From Aureobasidium sp. EXF-3400 (lineage: Eukaryota; Ascomycota; Dothideomycetes; Dothideales; Saccotheciaceae): a stretch of 64,000 nucleotides of DNA. Both the position numbers and the translations under genes were made by a program. This document shows positions 10,769 to 22,874 of the stretch, piece by piece. The first letter of the stretch is position 1; each line of letters starts with the position of its first letter. The notes beneath the pieces are model-generated. The model ran no database searches and was not told the DNA's origin. It was given only the letters and a program-made list of their open reading frames with translations. The stretch spans positions 1 to 64,000 of the forward strand of contig SWBL01000227.1 in assembly GCA_024195585.1 (NCBI GenBank), in the 5' to 3' direction.

Positions 10769-13700
10769 ATGCCTCGCTCCCGAGTAATGTCGTTCATGAC
10801 CCAATGGGGTACTCCGTCGAGGAGTGGTACGCCAGACATCAAACCTCAGATGTCCGAAGACCCTTTCAGCGGCAATCCTGCTAGACCTTCCAAAATCGAT
10901 ACCGCCTTAGCCTCCGCTACAAACAAGACCTTCGATGCGTCAGGCTCTCCTTCTCCCACTACTCAGCAACGTTTCCGTTCGGACTCTCGCACAGAACGCG
11001 GCTCGCGCCCCATGTCTATGGTCTACACCCACCAGCCTCCAATCATGGATCTCGCACATGACACACTGCCAGAACTGCAGCCCATTTTCACCTACCTCAA
11101 CAGCCACTCGAACAAACTATATCAAGAGGGCTACTTCTTGAAGTTGCACGACCTGGACTCTCGTGAGCAGACTCCAGGCAAAGTGCTCATGGATACGTTG
11201 CTGACTACTTCGCAGGTGGACGCCCAAGTACAGATCGAGCATGGACAGAGTGTTTCGCTCAGCTGGTCGGCACAGTACTCTCATTATGGGATGCTGCGGC
11301 ACTGGACGCTGCGGGTCAAGACGGTGAGGTCCTGCCTACATTCATCAATGTCAGCGACGCTTCAATCAAGATGGTAAGCATAATCACAACCACATCGGGA
11401 ATTCTCAAATTTCTAACCATCCAACGCAGATCGAGTCGCTCCCGATGAACGGATCAGCAGGAGGTCAACTGCAGAATGTTCTGAGCATCTCCACCGCAGC
11501 AAACAATCGCTATCTCCTCCATTTCAACTCCCTCAACTCCCTCACACAATGGACCGCTGGCTTCCGCCTTGCCATGTACGAACATACAACACTACAAGAA
11601 GCCTACACAGGCTCTCTCATCGCTGGAAAGGGAAAGATGCTCAACAATATCCGCACTATCATGGAAAGAAGCAAGTTCGCGATAGACGACTGGGCTCGCG
11701 TCCGCTTTGGAGCAGGTACCCCCTGGAGACGCTGCTGGTGTGTCATTACGCCTCCAAATGAGAAGGAATGGGCAAAGTACCAAAAGGCGTTGAAGAAGCG
11801 TGACACGTACGATCGCAAAGTCGAGGTTCCCAAAGGCGATATTAAGTTCTACGAGACAAAACGTGTCACAAAGAAGACACGCCCTATCGCTACTATCAAG
11901 GACGCATTCGCTGCATACGCCATCTACCCTCAGTCAAAGCCACTCATCGACCAGTCTACACTTATCAAGCTTGAAGGCCAGATCACCATTCATGGCGCAA
12001 AGGACACAAGCACAGAGGGCTTCCTGTTTGTCATGCCCGAGGTGCATCCCGCAGTTAGCGGTTTCGAAATGATGCTGCGCTGGTTGTTCCCTGTCTGGGA
12101 CATCTTTGCTCTCTACGGCCGTCCCAACCGTCTGATTGCCGACTCTCTTGACCAGCGCGGATTGATGTTCGCCATGCCCCGCGATAGAAGATACGGCTAC
12201 CTGGACATTCTGGATGTTTCTGGCTTGATTCACACCAAAGGCAGTCAAGTTTGGAACGAACAAGACTGGAGAAGAGAACTGAAGAAATTAACATCACACC
12301 GTATGAACTCAGCAGATGACACGCCTCCACAAGCAAGAGGAAGACGTAATACGCTCTCACTCAACCACGGGACGGTCCGCTTTGGCAACGACAGCTCGAC
12401 AGATACTTCGCCATCGCCAGGCAGAGGCTCTCCAGGACCGGGAGATGGCAACATCCAGTTTGCTCCTCCGCGTCGTGTCGAAACGACCCCTGTGAGCATG
12501 GGCAGTCCGGGCCGCGGGCACCATCGTTCGGCCTCTGACGCGCTCGGATACAAGCGGTTTCAAACCGAGAACCGCTCCCGACTCTCTTACGAGGCGACCA
12601 GCGAGCTTCAGGAGAGAGCGCCCGAACCGCCAGTCCACAGGGCTCCCCTGCCAGAAAAGAAGATCCCCACGGTACTTGAGCGCGTACCGTCAGAGGATAC
12701 GGCGTACGAACAGGAACCACGTCTTGAGCCGGCCTTTGAGGAGCTAAAAATAAGAGCGGGCTCCCCTCCAACGGGCCCTGTGGCGTCGCCGCCAAAGCTG
12801 ATGCACGGGCCCAACGCTAGGCCCACTAACCTCAACCTGACACCTGAATTAAGAAGGGCCAACTCGGCCATGGATGCAGCAACGCTGCAACAGCTCGCAG
12901 AGGCCAGTAAGGCCGGTGCTACACCATACAACGAAAAGGAGGGATTCGACTTTTCCGAAGCTCCACGAGAGGTACCTAGTGCTGCCAACCGGACTCAAAG
13001 ATCGCCTGCTGACCCCTCGTTTCGCAATGAAGAGGTAAATCTTGCTCCAGGACCGATATATCAACCATCGAGTACCCACCGACTGCCCCCCATCCCTGCA
13101 TCTCCTTACAACCGTCCCGCCCAGCCTGTTGCAGCTCCCGTCAGGCCTGACCAAAACGAACCTCCTCCTCCTGTGCCGCCACATAGCAACCCTTCACCAG
13201 CTATCCTCGCTCGAAAGCTTGCGAGTCTTCCATCAACCATGGCCGCACCCATCAGCAGAAAGCCTGTGCCCACATCACCAGAACCTCAGCATGCGAATCC
13301 TCTACCGCAGAGCCCTACCCTCTCGCTAGTTTCGAGCAACGGAAGTCTGCAAGATGATATCATGCAGCAAGCTTTACTGGAGCAGATGCTTCAGCAATCA
13401 CCAGAACCAGAACACAGACCGATCAGCCCTACTGTCAGCATCCCAGACGATGACTCGGTCGACTATTCTAGTGTAAAGAGCATGTCACCGCCGAAGAGAA
13501 AGCCGTTCGAAAGAAGCCGGACGGGCCGTCTGAAGACGGTTGGCAATCCTGAACACGAGCCCCAAGCACGAAGCCGCTTCGATGGGGAGACTGGAGTGCC
13601 CATCAACTTCGGCCCTACTCTGACCTATAAACCAAACGCTCGACCTTCCACGGCTGGCAACATCCCTGTCGAAGCACAAGAGGACCCCGAGCTTGTGCAG

Positions 13701-14876
13701 CGCCCATCATCACGCCTTACACAGATGGATAGCAAGAGAAGCTCCTTCCTCGAACCACGCAAACCAGTAAATGGAGAAATGACTCAAGACAGACGTCGAA
13801 GTGTCGCTTGGCAGCCAGCAGCCGCAGCTGGCGAGCCTGTTGATCAAGGTCTTACGGCAGAGCAATGGGTGCAATACAGAGCCTCTCTCGCTGCAGCTCC
13901 ATTGACGCAGTCACGAGCCACGCCTGTGTTTGGACACAACAGAAACCACTCGAGTGCAACCCGTACAACCAAAACGCCTCCACTCAGTCGCCCGGCATCT
14001 CGACTCAGCCGTACTTTGTCTGGAGATTGGACGCAACAGCTGGACCGTATGACCCTCAACCGGACTCCTTCCGGTGATTGGAGCCAGCAGGCAAACCGTA
14101 TGTCATCCAGCAAGACACCGCCACCTCTTAGCAGGACTCCGTCTGGTGACTGGAGCAAGCAAGTCCCATCTCGTCCGCACTCTCGTAACGCTGGTGCATT
14201 GTTGAATCCTCCCAGCCCTGGCAGAACATTGCAGCTTCAGGGTTCAGCATTGTCGGCACATGAGCAGATGCAGGTTGCTCGAATGACTGGCAGTTCGATG
14301 ATCAACTTGACTGAAAGAGACAAGCGCAGAAATCTCAACGATTTGGATGCTCCGGGATTGGTCGGAGCCATGGCAGCTCGCGAACGTCAACGAAACATTA
14401 GACAAGAAGGAGTTCGGAATAATGCAGTGCAGCAAGCGATTGCGGCACGTCAACAGCAGCAGTTGCAGGATGAGTATGATGCTCAAATAAGAGCACAGAT
14501 CGAGGCCCAAGAATATGCTCAGCAACAGGCAGAGCTTCATGCTCAAAATCTTGCCTACCAGCAGGCCCAATACTACGCACAGCAACATGCTCAGCAACAG
14601 GCCCAACAGGCTCAGTTCCAACAACAAATCGCTCAACAGCAGGCACAGCAGTATCAGATTCAGTTGCAGTTGCAGCAACAACAAGCCCAAGTAAACTACC
14701 CCTATTCTAGTGGTCCTGGCACAGCTCAACAGAGATCTTCGCAGTACTTGGGGAATATGAGTCAAGCTGGAGGATGGAGCAACGCAGGCTCACCTCAACC
14801 ACAGCCGGGTTATGCGCAATCCTATTTTGGTCAGGGTGATGGACAGTATAGACAACAACAGCAGAGAAGATATTAG
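10769..14876 (+). CDS. CAF120/SKG3-like double PH-domain protein
   Basis: Exons 10769-11162, 11216-11373 and 11430-14876 give 1332 residues. The first PH-like domain spans about residues 118-235 (LYQEGYFLKLHDLDSRGRPS, then ECFAQLVGTVLSLWDAAAL). A second PH-like unit (about 260-450) includes FGAGTPWRRCWCVITPP and RRYGYLDILDVSGLIHTKGS. This two-part arrangement fits yeast Caf120/Skg3, associated with the CCR4-NOT complex and the bud neck. The rest is disordered, rich in P, S and R, with three copies of an R-T-x-S-G-D-W motif near residues 1045-1095. A glutamine/alanine-rich coiled-coil region follows (about 1180-1270), then a Q-rich tail. The intron after GACTCTC is required to read WTECFAQLVGTVLSLWD. 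Family assignment is from remembered similarity; function here is inferred. Confidence 0.85.
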
Positions 14877-15158
14877 CATTGAGATTGGAGGCTCGGCATA
14901 GGTGGATATGGAGTGGGTGGCTATTTTGGTTCACTGCATAGCATTTGGGCGGCGTTTTGTATATATCTAGAAGAAGCATTCGCTATATCATGTTGCTTCT
15001 GTCGATTGATTCAACCCTCACGCACTCGAGTAGGCTACAGTGTAATGCAGCGTTGTGCAATCATTCAGGATTACGATGCTTTTGCGGTTCTTCTTCTTTT
15101 TCTGCATGGAAACAATGGGTGATTACACTTGACGGTCTGTACTCCGGTCACTGCCCCC

Positions 15159-15199
15159 ATGTGCCAAAGTCTATAACTCCCTCTTCGATCTCACGACAA
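15159..15199 (+). repeat. 41-base direct repeat, copy 1
   Basis: Matches 15365-15405 at 37 of 41 positions by eye with no gaps. It starts ATGTGCCAAAGTCT and ends TTCGATCTCACGACAA. All four differences are transitions, and this copy has A or T at each. Confidence 0.85.
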
Positions 15200-15364
15200 C
15201 ACATAGAAGCCATCAAAATGTACAGTCCTTCATAGATAGTAACAAAGTTCAAGGAGAGCCGATGATATCACGAGTCTCAGTGGACACTTCCTGCACGCTA
15301 ACAGAACTGTGCATTTCTACAGCTGCATAGGTAGTTACGTGACATATCTTTGCAGAGCGGGAGG

Positions 15365-15405
15365 ATGTGCCAAAGTCTGCAACCCCCCCTTCGATCTCAC
15401 GACAA
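15365..15405 (+). repeat. 41-base direct repeat, copy 2
   Basis: Partner of 15159-15199, starting 206 bases later. This copy has G or C at the four differing positions. Flanking bases are not shared, so the repeated unit is only about 41 bases. Confidence 0.85.
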
Positions 15406-15715
15406 GTCTTGAGCGATACTTTCGATATGAAAAGGCACAATAATTTTTAGACTGTAGATGCATCCAGAGAGAGTGAGGGAACATCGTAGGATGATATAGT
15501 GTGATACCAAAACTCTTGACAGGGTGATGGCAGAAGCATGTGAGGAGGCCCGTGCAGCAACGTCTCCCCGCGTTCCAAATTTTAAGGTTTCCTCAGTCAA
15601 GTCTTTTCACACCTCTCACTTTCACAGAGTGTTTCACGCACGCGACATGAGCAGAGATTCGAACCCTTCTCTATTAGTAATAGAATCCTAGCCCATCGCA
15701 GCTCGTGGAAACAAC

Positions 15716-17799
15716 ATGGTCTCTCTTGTACAGGCGCCGAGCATGCCGCCAACCCTTCCGCAAAAGAGTCTGAAAAGAGACGCCTCGCATCTGTCGTCAC
15801 CGGCACCAGAGTCGAGCCAGAGCAAGAAACTGCGAGTGGCCTTCGACGACAGGGTCGACGTCCGCATCATGGACGACTGGACGGCCAAGCCGTTGGATCT
15901 GGTCAAGGACGAAGTGAGAAGCGCACTCGAGGGCCATCTTAGAAGTGGCGCCGACAAGGATGATGGCGCATATGAACAGCTCAGGATGGTCTTTCTGAGT
16001 GCTCAGCCCTCACGGTCCCACGACAGCGGCCCGGTCTCGTCACACACCGAAGCACCCAGCACCGCCACGCTCAAAAAGTACCTGGTCGCCCTGAGTGGAC
16101 GTGTGAGCGATCTCAAGGCCTGTGGCAAGCTCGTACTCGCCGTCCTCGATGTAAACTGGCTCGGCAGAGACGACGCATTCGTCGCCTTATATGTACGCTT
16201 TCTCGGCACTCTAGGAAGCGCTGTGCCTGGTTTCCTCAGGACTGTGCTAGACCGCATTGTGGGACACTTTGTCGAGGGTAAGCTTGCTTGCCTCTGGCTA
16301 TTGTGCGCCCGTTTGCTGACATGTTCCCAGTTTCATCGTCCCTAGGCCGCATCCCCAACGAGCCCTACGTATCTAGACAGCAAATGCTTGTCCGAGTACA
16401 CAACGCTCTTCGATACCTGCTCCGCCTTATCCCTTCCGCCAACAGCGGCTTGGCCGAGTCCCTCCGCGGCCAGTTCCCAAACCACAGGACAGCTACCCGC
16501 CAAGGTTACATCGCCTTCGTCAAGAACTCTCTCAAGACCATCGAGTACGCTCCCGAGCTCAAAGCTGAGATCCAGACTCTTATTACCGAGCGCTTGGTTA
16601 AGATTGATGTTGAAGTACAAGAAGAGTTGGATGACCTGGAAGATGAGGTCGATGAGGGCCGTGTGCTTGGACTCTCTGGTCTGCCAGGAGCAAAAGAGGA
16701 TGCAGATGGCTCGGACGAAGAGAGCGATGCTGATTCGGACTCTTCGAGCGAGATCAGCATGACACCCGAAGAGACCCATCTCCGTGCTCTGCGTGACACC
16801 GTCGCCAAACTCGATTCGGTGCTAGATCTCTTGTTCTCTCATTACACTCCCACATTTGCCAGTGGCAAGATGTACGAGGTCAACGATGCCTTTGAGCATC
16901 TGATCTCACAGTTCTCCACCTTCGTCTTGCCTACATACCGCTCGCGCCACACGCAGTTCCTCGTCTTTCACTTTGCCCAGATGTCTCAGGGCTACGCAGA
17001 GCGTTTCGCTGGCGTGCTGATCCGTCTCGCTACTGGTCGCAGCTCTGCATCAAATGGCTCCTTGTCTGCTGCTGCCTATCTGGCTAGCTTCATTGCCCGA
17101 GGCGCTCGTGTCAACAAGACTCTCATCCGCTCTATCTTCACGAGACTTGGCAACCATCTCGATACATTGCGTCGCAACTACGAGTCCGCATGCGAAGGGC
17201 CCAACCTCAGTCGCTACGGAACATTCTACGCAATCGCTCAAGCTATGCTCTATATCTTCTGCTTCAGATGGAGAGACTTCATCATGACCCCCGATGACGC
17301 AGATGTCGATGACTACGATATCTTCGAGGAGGGTGAACCGGAATGGCTGCCTGGCATCAAAGAGTGCTTGACTCAGGCCATCTATTCCAAGCTCAACCCC
17401 CTCAAGGTTTGCGCACCTGCCATTGTTCACCAGTTTGGCGCCATTGCCAATCACCTTCGCTTCATGTATGTTATTCCTCTGCTGGAAACCAACAAGCGCC
17501 TGCGTCTGTCATCATTCCGTTCTCTGGCCGCACCTGCCAGCAGAGACATGGGTGCTGCAAGGAGAGAAAACACTCTCAGCCACCAGAGTGGTGAAGCCCA
17601 CCATCAGCTCGATGCCTTCTTCCCATTTGACCCTTACCAATTGCCTAAGAGCAAGAAGTGGCTGGAAGGCGATTACATGGTATGGAAGGGAGTGCCTGGC
17701 ATGCAAGACGATGACGATGATGATGAAAGTAGTGATGAGGACGAGGATGAAGACGAGTTCGGAGAGATCGAAGACGACCCGGAGTATGAGAGCGAGTAA
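15716..17799 (+). CDS. RRN3: RNA polymerase I-specific initiation factor RRN3 (TIF-IA)
   Basis: RRN3 bridges RNA polymerase I to the rDNA core promoter factor and is the growth-regulated switch of rRNA synthesis. Exons 15716-16277 and 16331-17799 give 676 residues. The family's HEAT-like helical body is visible: VDVRIMDDWTAKPLDLV and LAVLDVNWLGRDDAFVALYV early, then PNEPYVSRQQMLVRVHNAL, and late VCAPAIVHQFGAIANHLRFM and YVIPLLETNKRLRL. A central acidic serine-rich insert (about residues 320-345, SDEESDADSDSSSE) sits where regulatory phosphorylation occurs in homologues. The C-terminus is strongly acidic (D/E runs from about 650). The first ATG at 15716 is used; Met10 at 15743 is an alternative. 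One 53-base intron interrupts FVEG/VSSSLG. Confidence 0.95.
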
Positions 17800-18173
17800 A
17801 GCTGTCGCGGGAGGAACTGATCGATTGCACGATATGACTGATTTAGCGAGGAGTTCTGGTTTGGCATGTGCATTTGCTCTGTTATGCATGTGCTGGTTGT
17901 TTTCAAGGCGTTTATTTAGCGTGAATGGTGGGCCCACAAGGAGTCCTCAGCTGAGTTCAGATTCGAATAGCAGGAGCTGTATTCTGAGACTAAATGACAA
18001 TACAATACATTCTTAAACCGATCCCAAATTTCCTGGTAAAACAGCATCAACATGTTGCTTTCCCTTCCATCCTAAACGCCTTCATATCATCTCGTCTGAT
18101 TGTGTTGTTTGTCATCCATCGGAGATGGTTGCTTGGATCGTGGCTTCGTCAAATATGTGGTGTCTCTCATCCT
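17800..18173. other. convergent 3' UTR region
   Basis: Short gap between the ends of RRN3 and the small glycine-rich protein gene. Nothing beyond 3' UTR-like sequence is seen. Confidence 0.6.
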
Positions 18174-18584
18174 CTAGATGCCCAGAGGATTCTTAGCACT
18201 GCCCTTGCCAGCATTGCGTTGCTGACTGCCAGGAGGCAGCTTTCCTCCAGGCATCAGAGTCTTGCTTGATCCAGCACCGCTCAAGCCGAGAGGGTTTCCA
18301 CCAGTAGGCACGCGAGGGCCGCTTGCATGGGAGGCATCCTTGATGTTGTTGCCATATCCTGCGACACCTTGACCCCAATAGCGTGTTGTGTTGGTGATAC
18401 TGCCAAATTCATTAGTATGACTTGTACGGATGATACGAAAGTCGATGAAGGATCTTTACCTGTTACCGATGCCTTGACCGACGTTGTTAACACCATTGCC
18501 TACGCCGTAGACAAGGCTACCAGCCACCTTGCCTGCGCCGGCGACGTAGCCTTGGACTTGCTTGCTGAGCCAGTTGTCACCCAT
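18174..18584 (-). CDS. small glycine-rich protein with amphipathic repeats, function unknown
   Basis: Exons 18584-18460 and 18399-18174 give 116 residues beginning MGDNWLSKQVQGYVAGAGKV. Residues about 10-65 repeat a pattern of G, V, N and Q (for example VYGVGNGVNNVGQGIGNS) with hydrophobic residues spaced as on one face of a helix. The second half is G/P/S-rich and ends KNPLGI. No signal peptide or long hydrophobic segment. The intron is 60 bases, with an ACTAAT branch site and a CAG acceptor, and the spliced frame is coherent on both sides. I recall similar small proteins in other filamentous ascomycetes but know no function. Amphipathic binding to a membrane or lipid droplet is only a guess from the repeat. 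Confidence 0.78.
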
Positions 18585-19264
18585 TCTGTTTGATATTGTT
18601 TCTTGAAGATATGGGAAGTTGTGGTATGGTCGATGAGATGTCTCGAAGCTTGGAAAAAGTACAAACCAGGTTTCGCGATCGATGATATATGTGGACGCGG
18701 CTGAGAATGCCTGTCTAGATTCTAGAATCGTCAGACCAACCTGCTTCGTGTTTTGCTCACACGTCATACGAGACAGGGATCTGATAAGGAGTCGTTATCT
18801 TAGCGGCATCCGAAAGACGCTAGCGCCTCGGCTCAAAGTGGCTGCTTGCCGGTTGATCGTCCACTCTTTTGACAGGGTTCACCTTCAAATCACATCCCGC
18901 GTCCGCGTGTTCGACTTGAATAGAAAGTTTTGGCCATATTGTGATTCGTTCAGCGAAGAATTGAAGGAGTTGCTATCGTCGCCAGCAACCAACGATCTGG
19001 ACTCCTGGCCTCAAGAAAGGAGTCGGCGGGGGAGGCGGACCATGTATCCTGGCGCACTCACATCAAACTGAAGTATTATCAGAAAAGCATCGGACCAAAA
19101 GGCAACGATCTCTTACAACAACGCCTGGACTGGAAGTATCAGAGCAAACTGACAGCGGGCCAGAAGTGCACCTCCGGCACTTTCTCGACAACAGCGCACT
19201 GTCTGGCCCTATAACGAACCACTCTTGAAGGCCTTAGGACAGTGCACCTAGGACCAAACCAAAC
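18585..19264. other. divergent promoter region
   Basis: Lies between the start codons of the small glycine-rich protein (minus) and the STE20-like kinase (plus). No coding sequence or repeat was recognised. Confidence 0.55.
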
Positions 19265-22200
19265 ATGGGCTCAAATCATCTGGATCCATTTGCTGCGGTC
19301 GGCGCTGGTACAAAGCATAAGCAAATCCAGGATGCAAAGGACATGTACCAAGTGGTCGTCGATCGCGCTGCACGAACAAACACTGCTGTTCCAGACTATG
19401 AGTTCCTTGAACTCATTGGCAAAGGATCCTTTGGCAGAGTGTACAAATGGTGAGACTCCAGAAGTAGTGGTCGATTCGTGGCTTTGACTGATAGGTTTCC
19501 AGTAAAAACGGTGCTACACAGGACCTTGTAGCCGTAAAGATCATTGACGTTGACGATCTGGATTACAAACTGGATCTTGACCAAAAGGACGAAGCCATCG
19601 AAGATTTCCGGAAGGAGGTCAAGACATTGAAACTTCTTAGAGACAGCCAGGCAAAGAACATCAACTACATCCAGGAGGCTTTCGACTTGCACTCTCAACT
19701 ATGGATCGTCAGCGATTACTGTCCAGGTGGTAGTGTACATACGCTTATGAAAGCCACGCCAGGTCCTGGGCTCGAAGAAGAGTACATCATCCCCATCGCT
19801 CGCGAACTGGCTGTGGCACTCAGATACGTACATGAGGCTGGAGTGATCCACAGAGATGTCAAATGCGGAAACGTTCTGATATCCGAGGATGGCCAGGTCC
19901 AGCTTTGTGATTTCGGTGTTGCGGCTGTCATCGAGACTGAGGCGTCAAAACGTTCGACCATCATCGGAACGCCATTCTGGATGCCCCCTGAGATGCACTC
20001 CATGGACATGGCGGTCCAACAAGGTTATGGAACTGAAGTTGATTGCTGGGCGTTTGGTTGTACTGTGTACGAGATGGCTACAGGAATGCCACCAAACCAC
20101 AAGTTTCATCCGTCTATGTTGAGGACTGTGTTGAAAGCCGCGCCACGATTGCAGGAGGGCAATTATTCACAAGGTCTGCGGGACTTCATCGCGTATTGTC
20201 TTGAGGAAAAGCCGCAAGACCGCCCCACGATGAACGCAATCCTTCAGCATCCATACATTTCAGACACATCCCACCAATATCCTACCTACACAGTCAGAGA
20301 AATGATCGATCGTTACTTTACGTGGGAGAGAAAAGGTGGTCAAAGAGCATCACTGTTCAACCCAATGGGAGCTGCCGCACCTCAGCCTTCCGAGCAACGC
20401 GACGACTACGACGATTGGAACTTTTCAACCTCTGCTGACTTCGAAAACGACTTTGTTAAGCGCTACAGTCAACTCGGAATTGCAGAGACCGACTTCGCAG
20501 CCACTGCTGACGGCGCTGAAGAGGTCATGCCTGCTCTCAACAACGTCACCAAACCTCATCCCAGAAACCCCTTCCACGAAGCGCAGGAAGAGGCCAGAGC
20601 CAAGCGAGGAGAGCGCTCAATGGGACGTCTCTTCAATACAGACGCTGACCCTTACGACTACAACACACTCATGGATGACGACGAACAACCTATGTCTGAT
20701 CTTCCACTTCGCAACCTGTCCAGCGATCGCGCGGCCAATAGGGAGACCTTGATTGACTTGGACATGGGCGCAGCCGGCCTAGACTCACAGCCAACCTTCA
20801 ACTTCGACTTCAGCGATGTGCCCACACTCAAAGCCGCAAGACCTAACCGTTTGTCATCGGCCATGCCTGATGATGACGAAGACCAGAACGACTTCTACGA
20901 CGGACCAGACCAGGACACGCGCAGAGCCACCAAAGACTGGCAATTCCCTCTCAAAATGATGCCCTCGGACAACCCCAGCCGCCGCACACAGGACTGGACC
21001 TTTGCCATGGCACAGCCTCCAGCTGCAGACCGCAAGACCCAAGATTGGTCATTTGCAACCGCGCAACCAGCAACCGATCGCAAGACTGCAGACTGGTCTT
21101 TTGCTACAGCACAACCTGCCACTGATCGCAGAACTGTAGACTGGGAGTTTGCAGAGATCGCCGAACCTCTCACAGCAGAGCCAGACCGCCGCACTGCAGA
21201 CTGGACATTTGCGACCGCCGAGCCAGTCTTGTCCAACGAACCCGATGCCAAGCCAGACTTTTCCTTCCCTCCCATGAAGGACGATGCAGACGTTGCTCCT
21301 GGTTTTAGACCCCACCTCACTCGCACAGCTACTGAACCCATCGGCCAGTTCAATGATTTCCTGCATCCTCCTGTTGAACCAGCAGCCAAGGATGACTTCG
21401 ACATACCAAGCATTCGCGAATCCAGACCCATTATCGATCTTGACTTGGGCATGACTTTCGAGCCCAAGTTCGATCTCGAGACCGCCATAACTCACCATTC
21501 GCAACAGCCAAGCATAACAACATCTTCTCCTGTTATCAGTGCTGCAGGATCGACCGACACCTCACGCAACCCCTTCTTCTTGGATGAGGTTGAGCAACCC
21601 AGCGGCGACGAAGTCAAGCGCTCCTCGCATCGCCAATCACGTTCTGAACCACAACTTCTGGGTTCAAACAACCGTCACTCGAGCATAGTTCACTCACGCG
21701 CACCAAGCAACGTATCTCTGCTTCGACACTCAAGAGATAGAGGATACTCTTATTCCTCTACGGCATCGTCAGACGTCCCCAGTGGAAGCTGGCCTAGAGA
21801 CTACAACCGCAGAATGGAGGCACACACAAGACAACAGCTTCTCGATGGACTGCATTCCTCTGCAGTTGCATCCCGCAACAGCTGGGCTCGTTTTGCTGCT
21901 GCCGACTCGTTCGACGATACTGACATCGAGACGCCCGTTGCTGAGACTGGTATTCGCATACCAGGCCTCGATGACGCTGACTTCCCACTCGCCTCAGGTT
22001 CGAAGCCTACATCACGCATCGACGCCTTCAATGTGGATACGGACCGTGACGAAAGCACATACGGCGACCTCACTATGCCTCGCAACAGAGCACGCGCAGA
22101 CACAGGAGGCACAACAAGCACTGGTACAGGCTACGACTCATCAAGAGATGAATCCTACATGTCGTCTGTACGCAGTAGTCGCCTGTTGAACGAGTTCCCA

Positions 22201-22422
22201 CGCCTGTCAGCACCTGACCCAGACGCAATGGTTGATGGCGCTGACCCTGAGCTCGTGTTCCAAGAGATGGACAGATTGTTTGCTGATCTCGAAGGAGGAC
22301 TCAGTCTGGCCTCAGAGCTGTTCCAGAGACGTGATAGAGACATGACCCATGGAAGAGAAGAGGGAGACGAATACGAAAGACAGGGCAGAGGATTTGGTAG
22401 CGAAGGAGAAGGATTAATGTGA
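19265..22422 (+). CDS. STE20-family (GCK-like) serine/threonine protein kinase
   Basis: Exons 19265-19449 and 19503-22422 give 1034 residues. The kinase domain spans about residues 45-310: glycine loop IGKGSFGRVY (51-60), lysine in DLVAVKIIDV, catalytic loop HRDVKCGN, DFGVAAV, and GTPFWMPPE with the STE20-type activation segment. The insert KLDLDQKDEAIEDFRKE replaces the alpha-C region as in GCK kinases. The C-terminal 700 residues are disordered. Residues about 535-640 contain six copies of a motif like R-[KR]-x-T/T-x-D-W-x-F separated by A/Q/P spacers. The C-terminus (SDPDPELVFQEMDRLFADLE-like segment near 985) may form a short helix. The subfamily cannot be set by eye; morphogenesis or septation roles are typical of the family and are inference. 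Confidence 0.92.
20920..21240 (+). repeat. six-copy D-W-x-F coding repeat inside the kinase
   Basis: Degenerate in-frame repeats of 16-20 codons. Successive cores are ATKDWQF, RTQDWTF, KTQDWSF, KTADWSF, RTVDWEF and RTADWTF. Copies 3 and 4 share the whole spacer ATAQPATD, so recent duplication of that unit is likely. Confidence 0.85.
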
Positions 22423-22874
22423 GATGGAGACGACCGAAAGATGGAGACAATGGAAGAATAGTAGTTAGGTGCTGGTTTGCTACAGCGAAGATACCCTCAT
22501 GGCTTGTATGATAATTAGATGATAGCAATGTAAAACAGGCTCTCCTTTGCAGCACCTTGTCACGTCGCAGATAGCGTTCGAGGCAGATGGAGTTAAGATC
22601 GGAGATATGATGGGTAGTGGAAAATGTCGGTCCTTAGCGTGCACCACCCCAGGTTTTGTCGTGCCAAGCGAGAGTGTATGATGAGCCTTGAGGCCTGTGA
22701 ACAGAGGGTCCCTGTTTTCTGCCCACCTTATTGTTTCCGAAGTGCTTGTCTCGAGTATGAACAGGCAGCCCTCGAAGCCTTGACGAATACCGTGCGAAGC
22801 CTTTTCCAGCAAGACGTTCCCTTACGAATCAGCGAGCACGTTGCCCACCCGGCGCGCGCATACGACATCACCAG
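22423..22874. other. intergenic, SIN3 promoter
   Basis: 3' region of the kinase and upstream region of SIN3. No gene is seen. Confidence 0.6.

Larger units (their letters stand above)
14877..15715. other. intergenic with a diverged direct repeat
   Basis: Holds the 3' region of the CAF120-like gene and the RRN3 promoter. The notable content is a 41-base direct repeat at 15159-15199 and 15365-15405. No coding frame is credible. Confidence 0.6.

Noticed and set aside
15640..15715. Possible minus-strand tRNA (GGGTTCGAATCTC resembles a B box, with a 7-base loop in a short hairpin)
   Set aside because: The acceptor strands do not pair, the T stem has a mismatch and the A box is poor. At best a relic.
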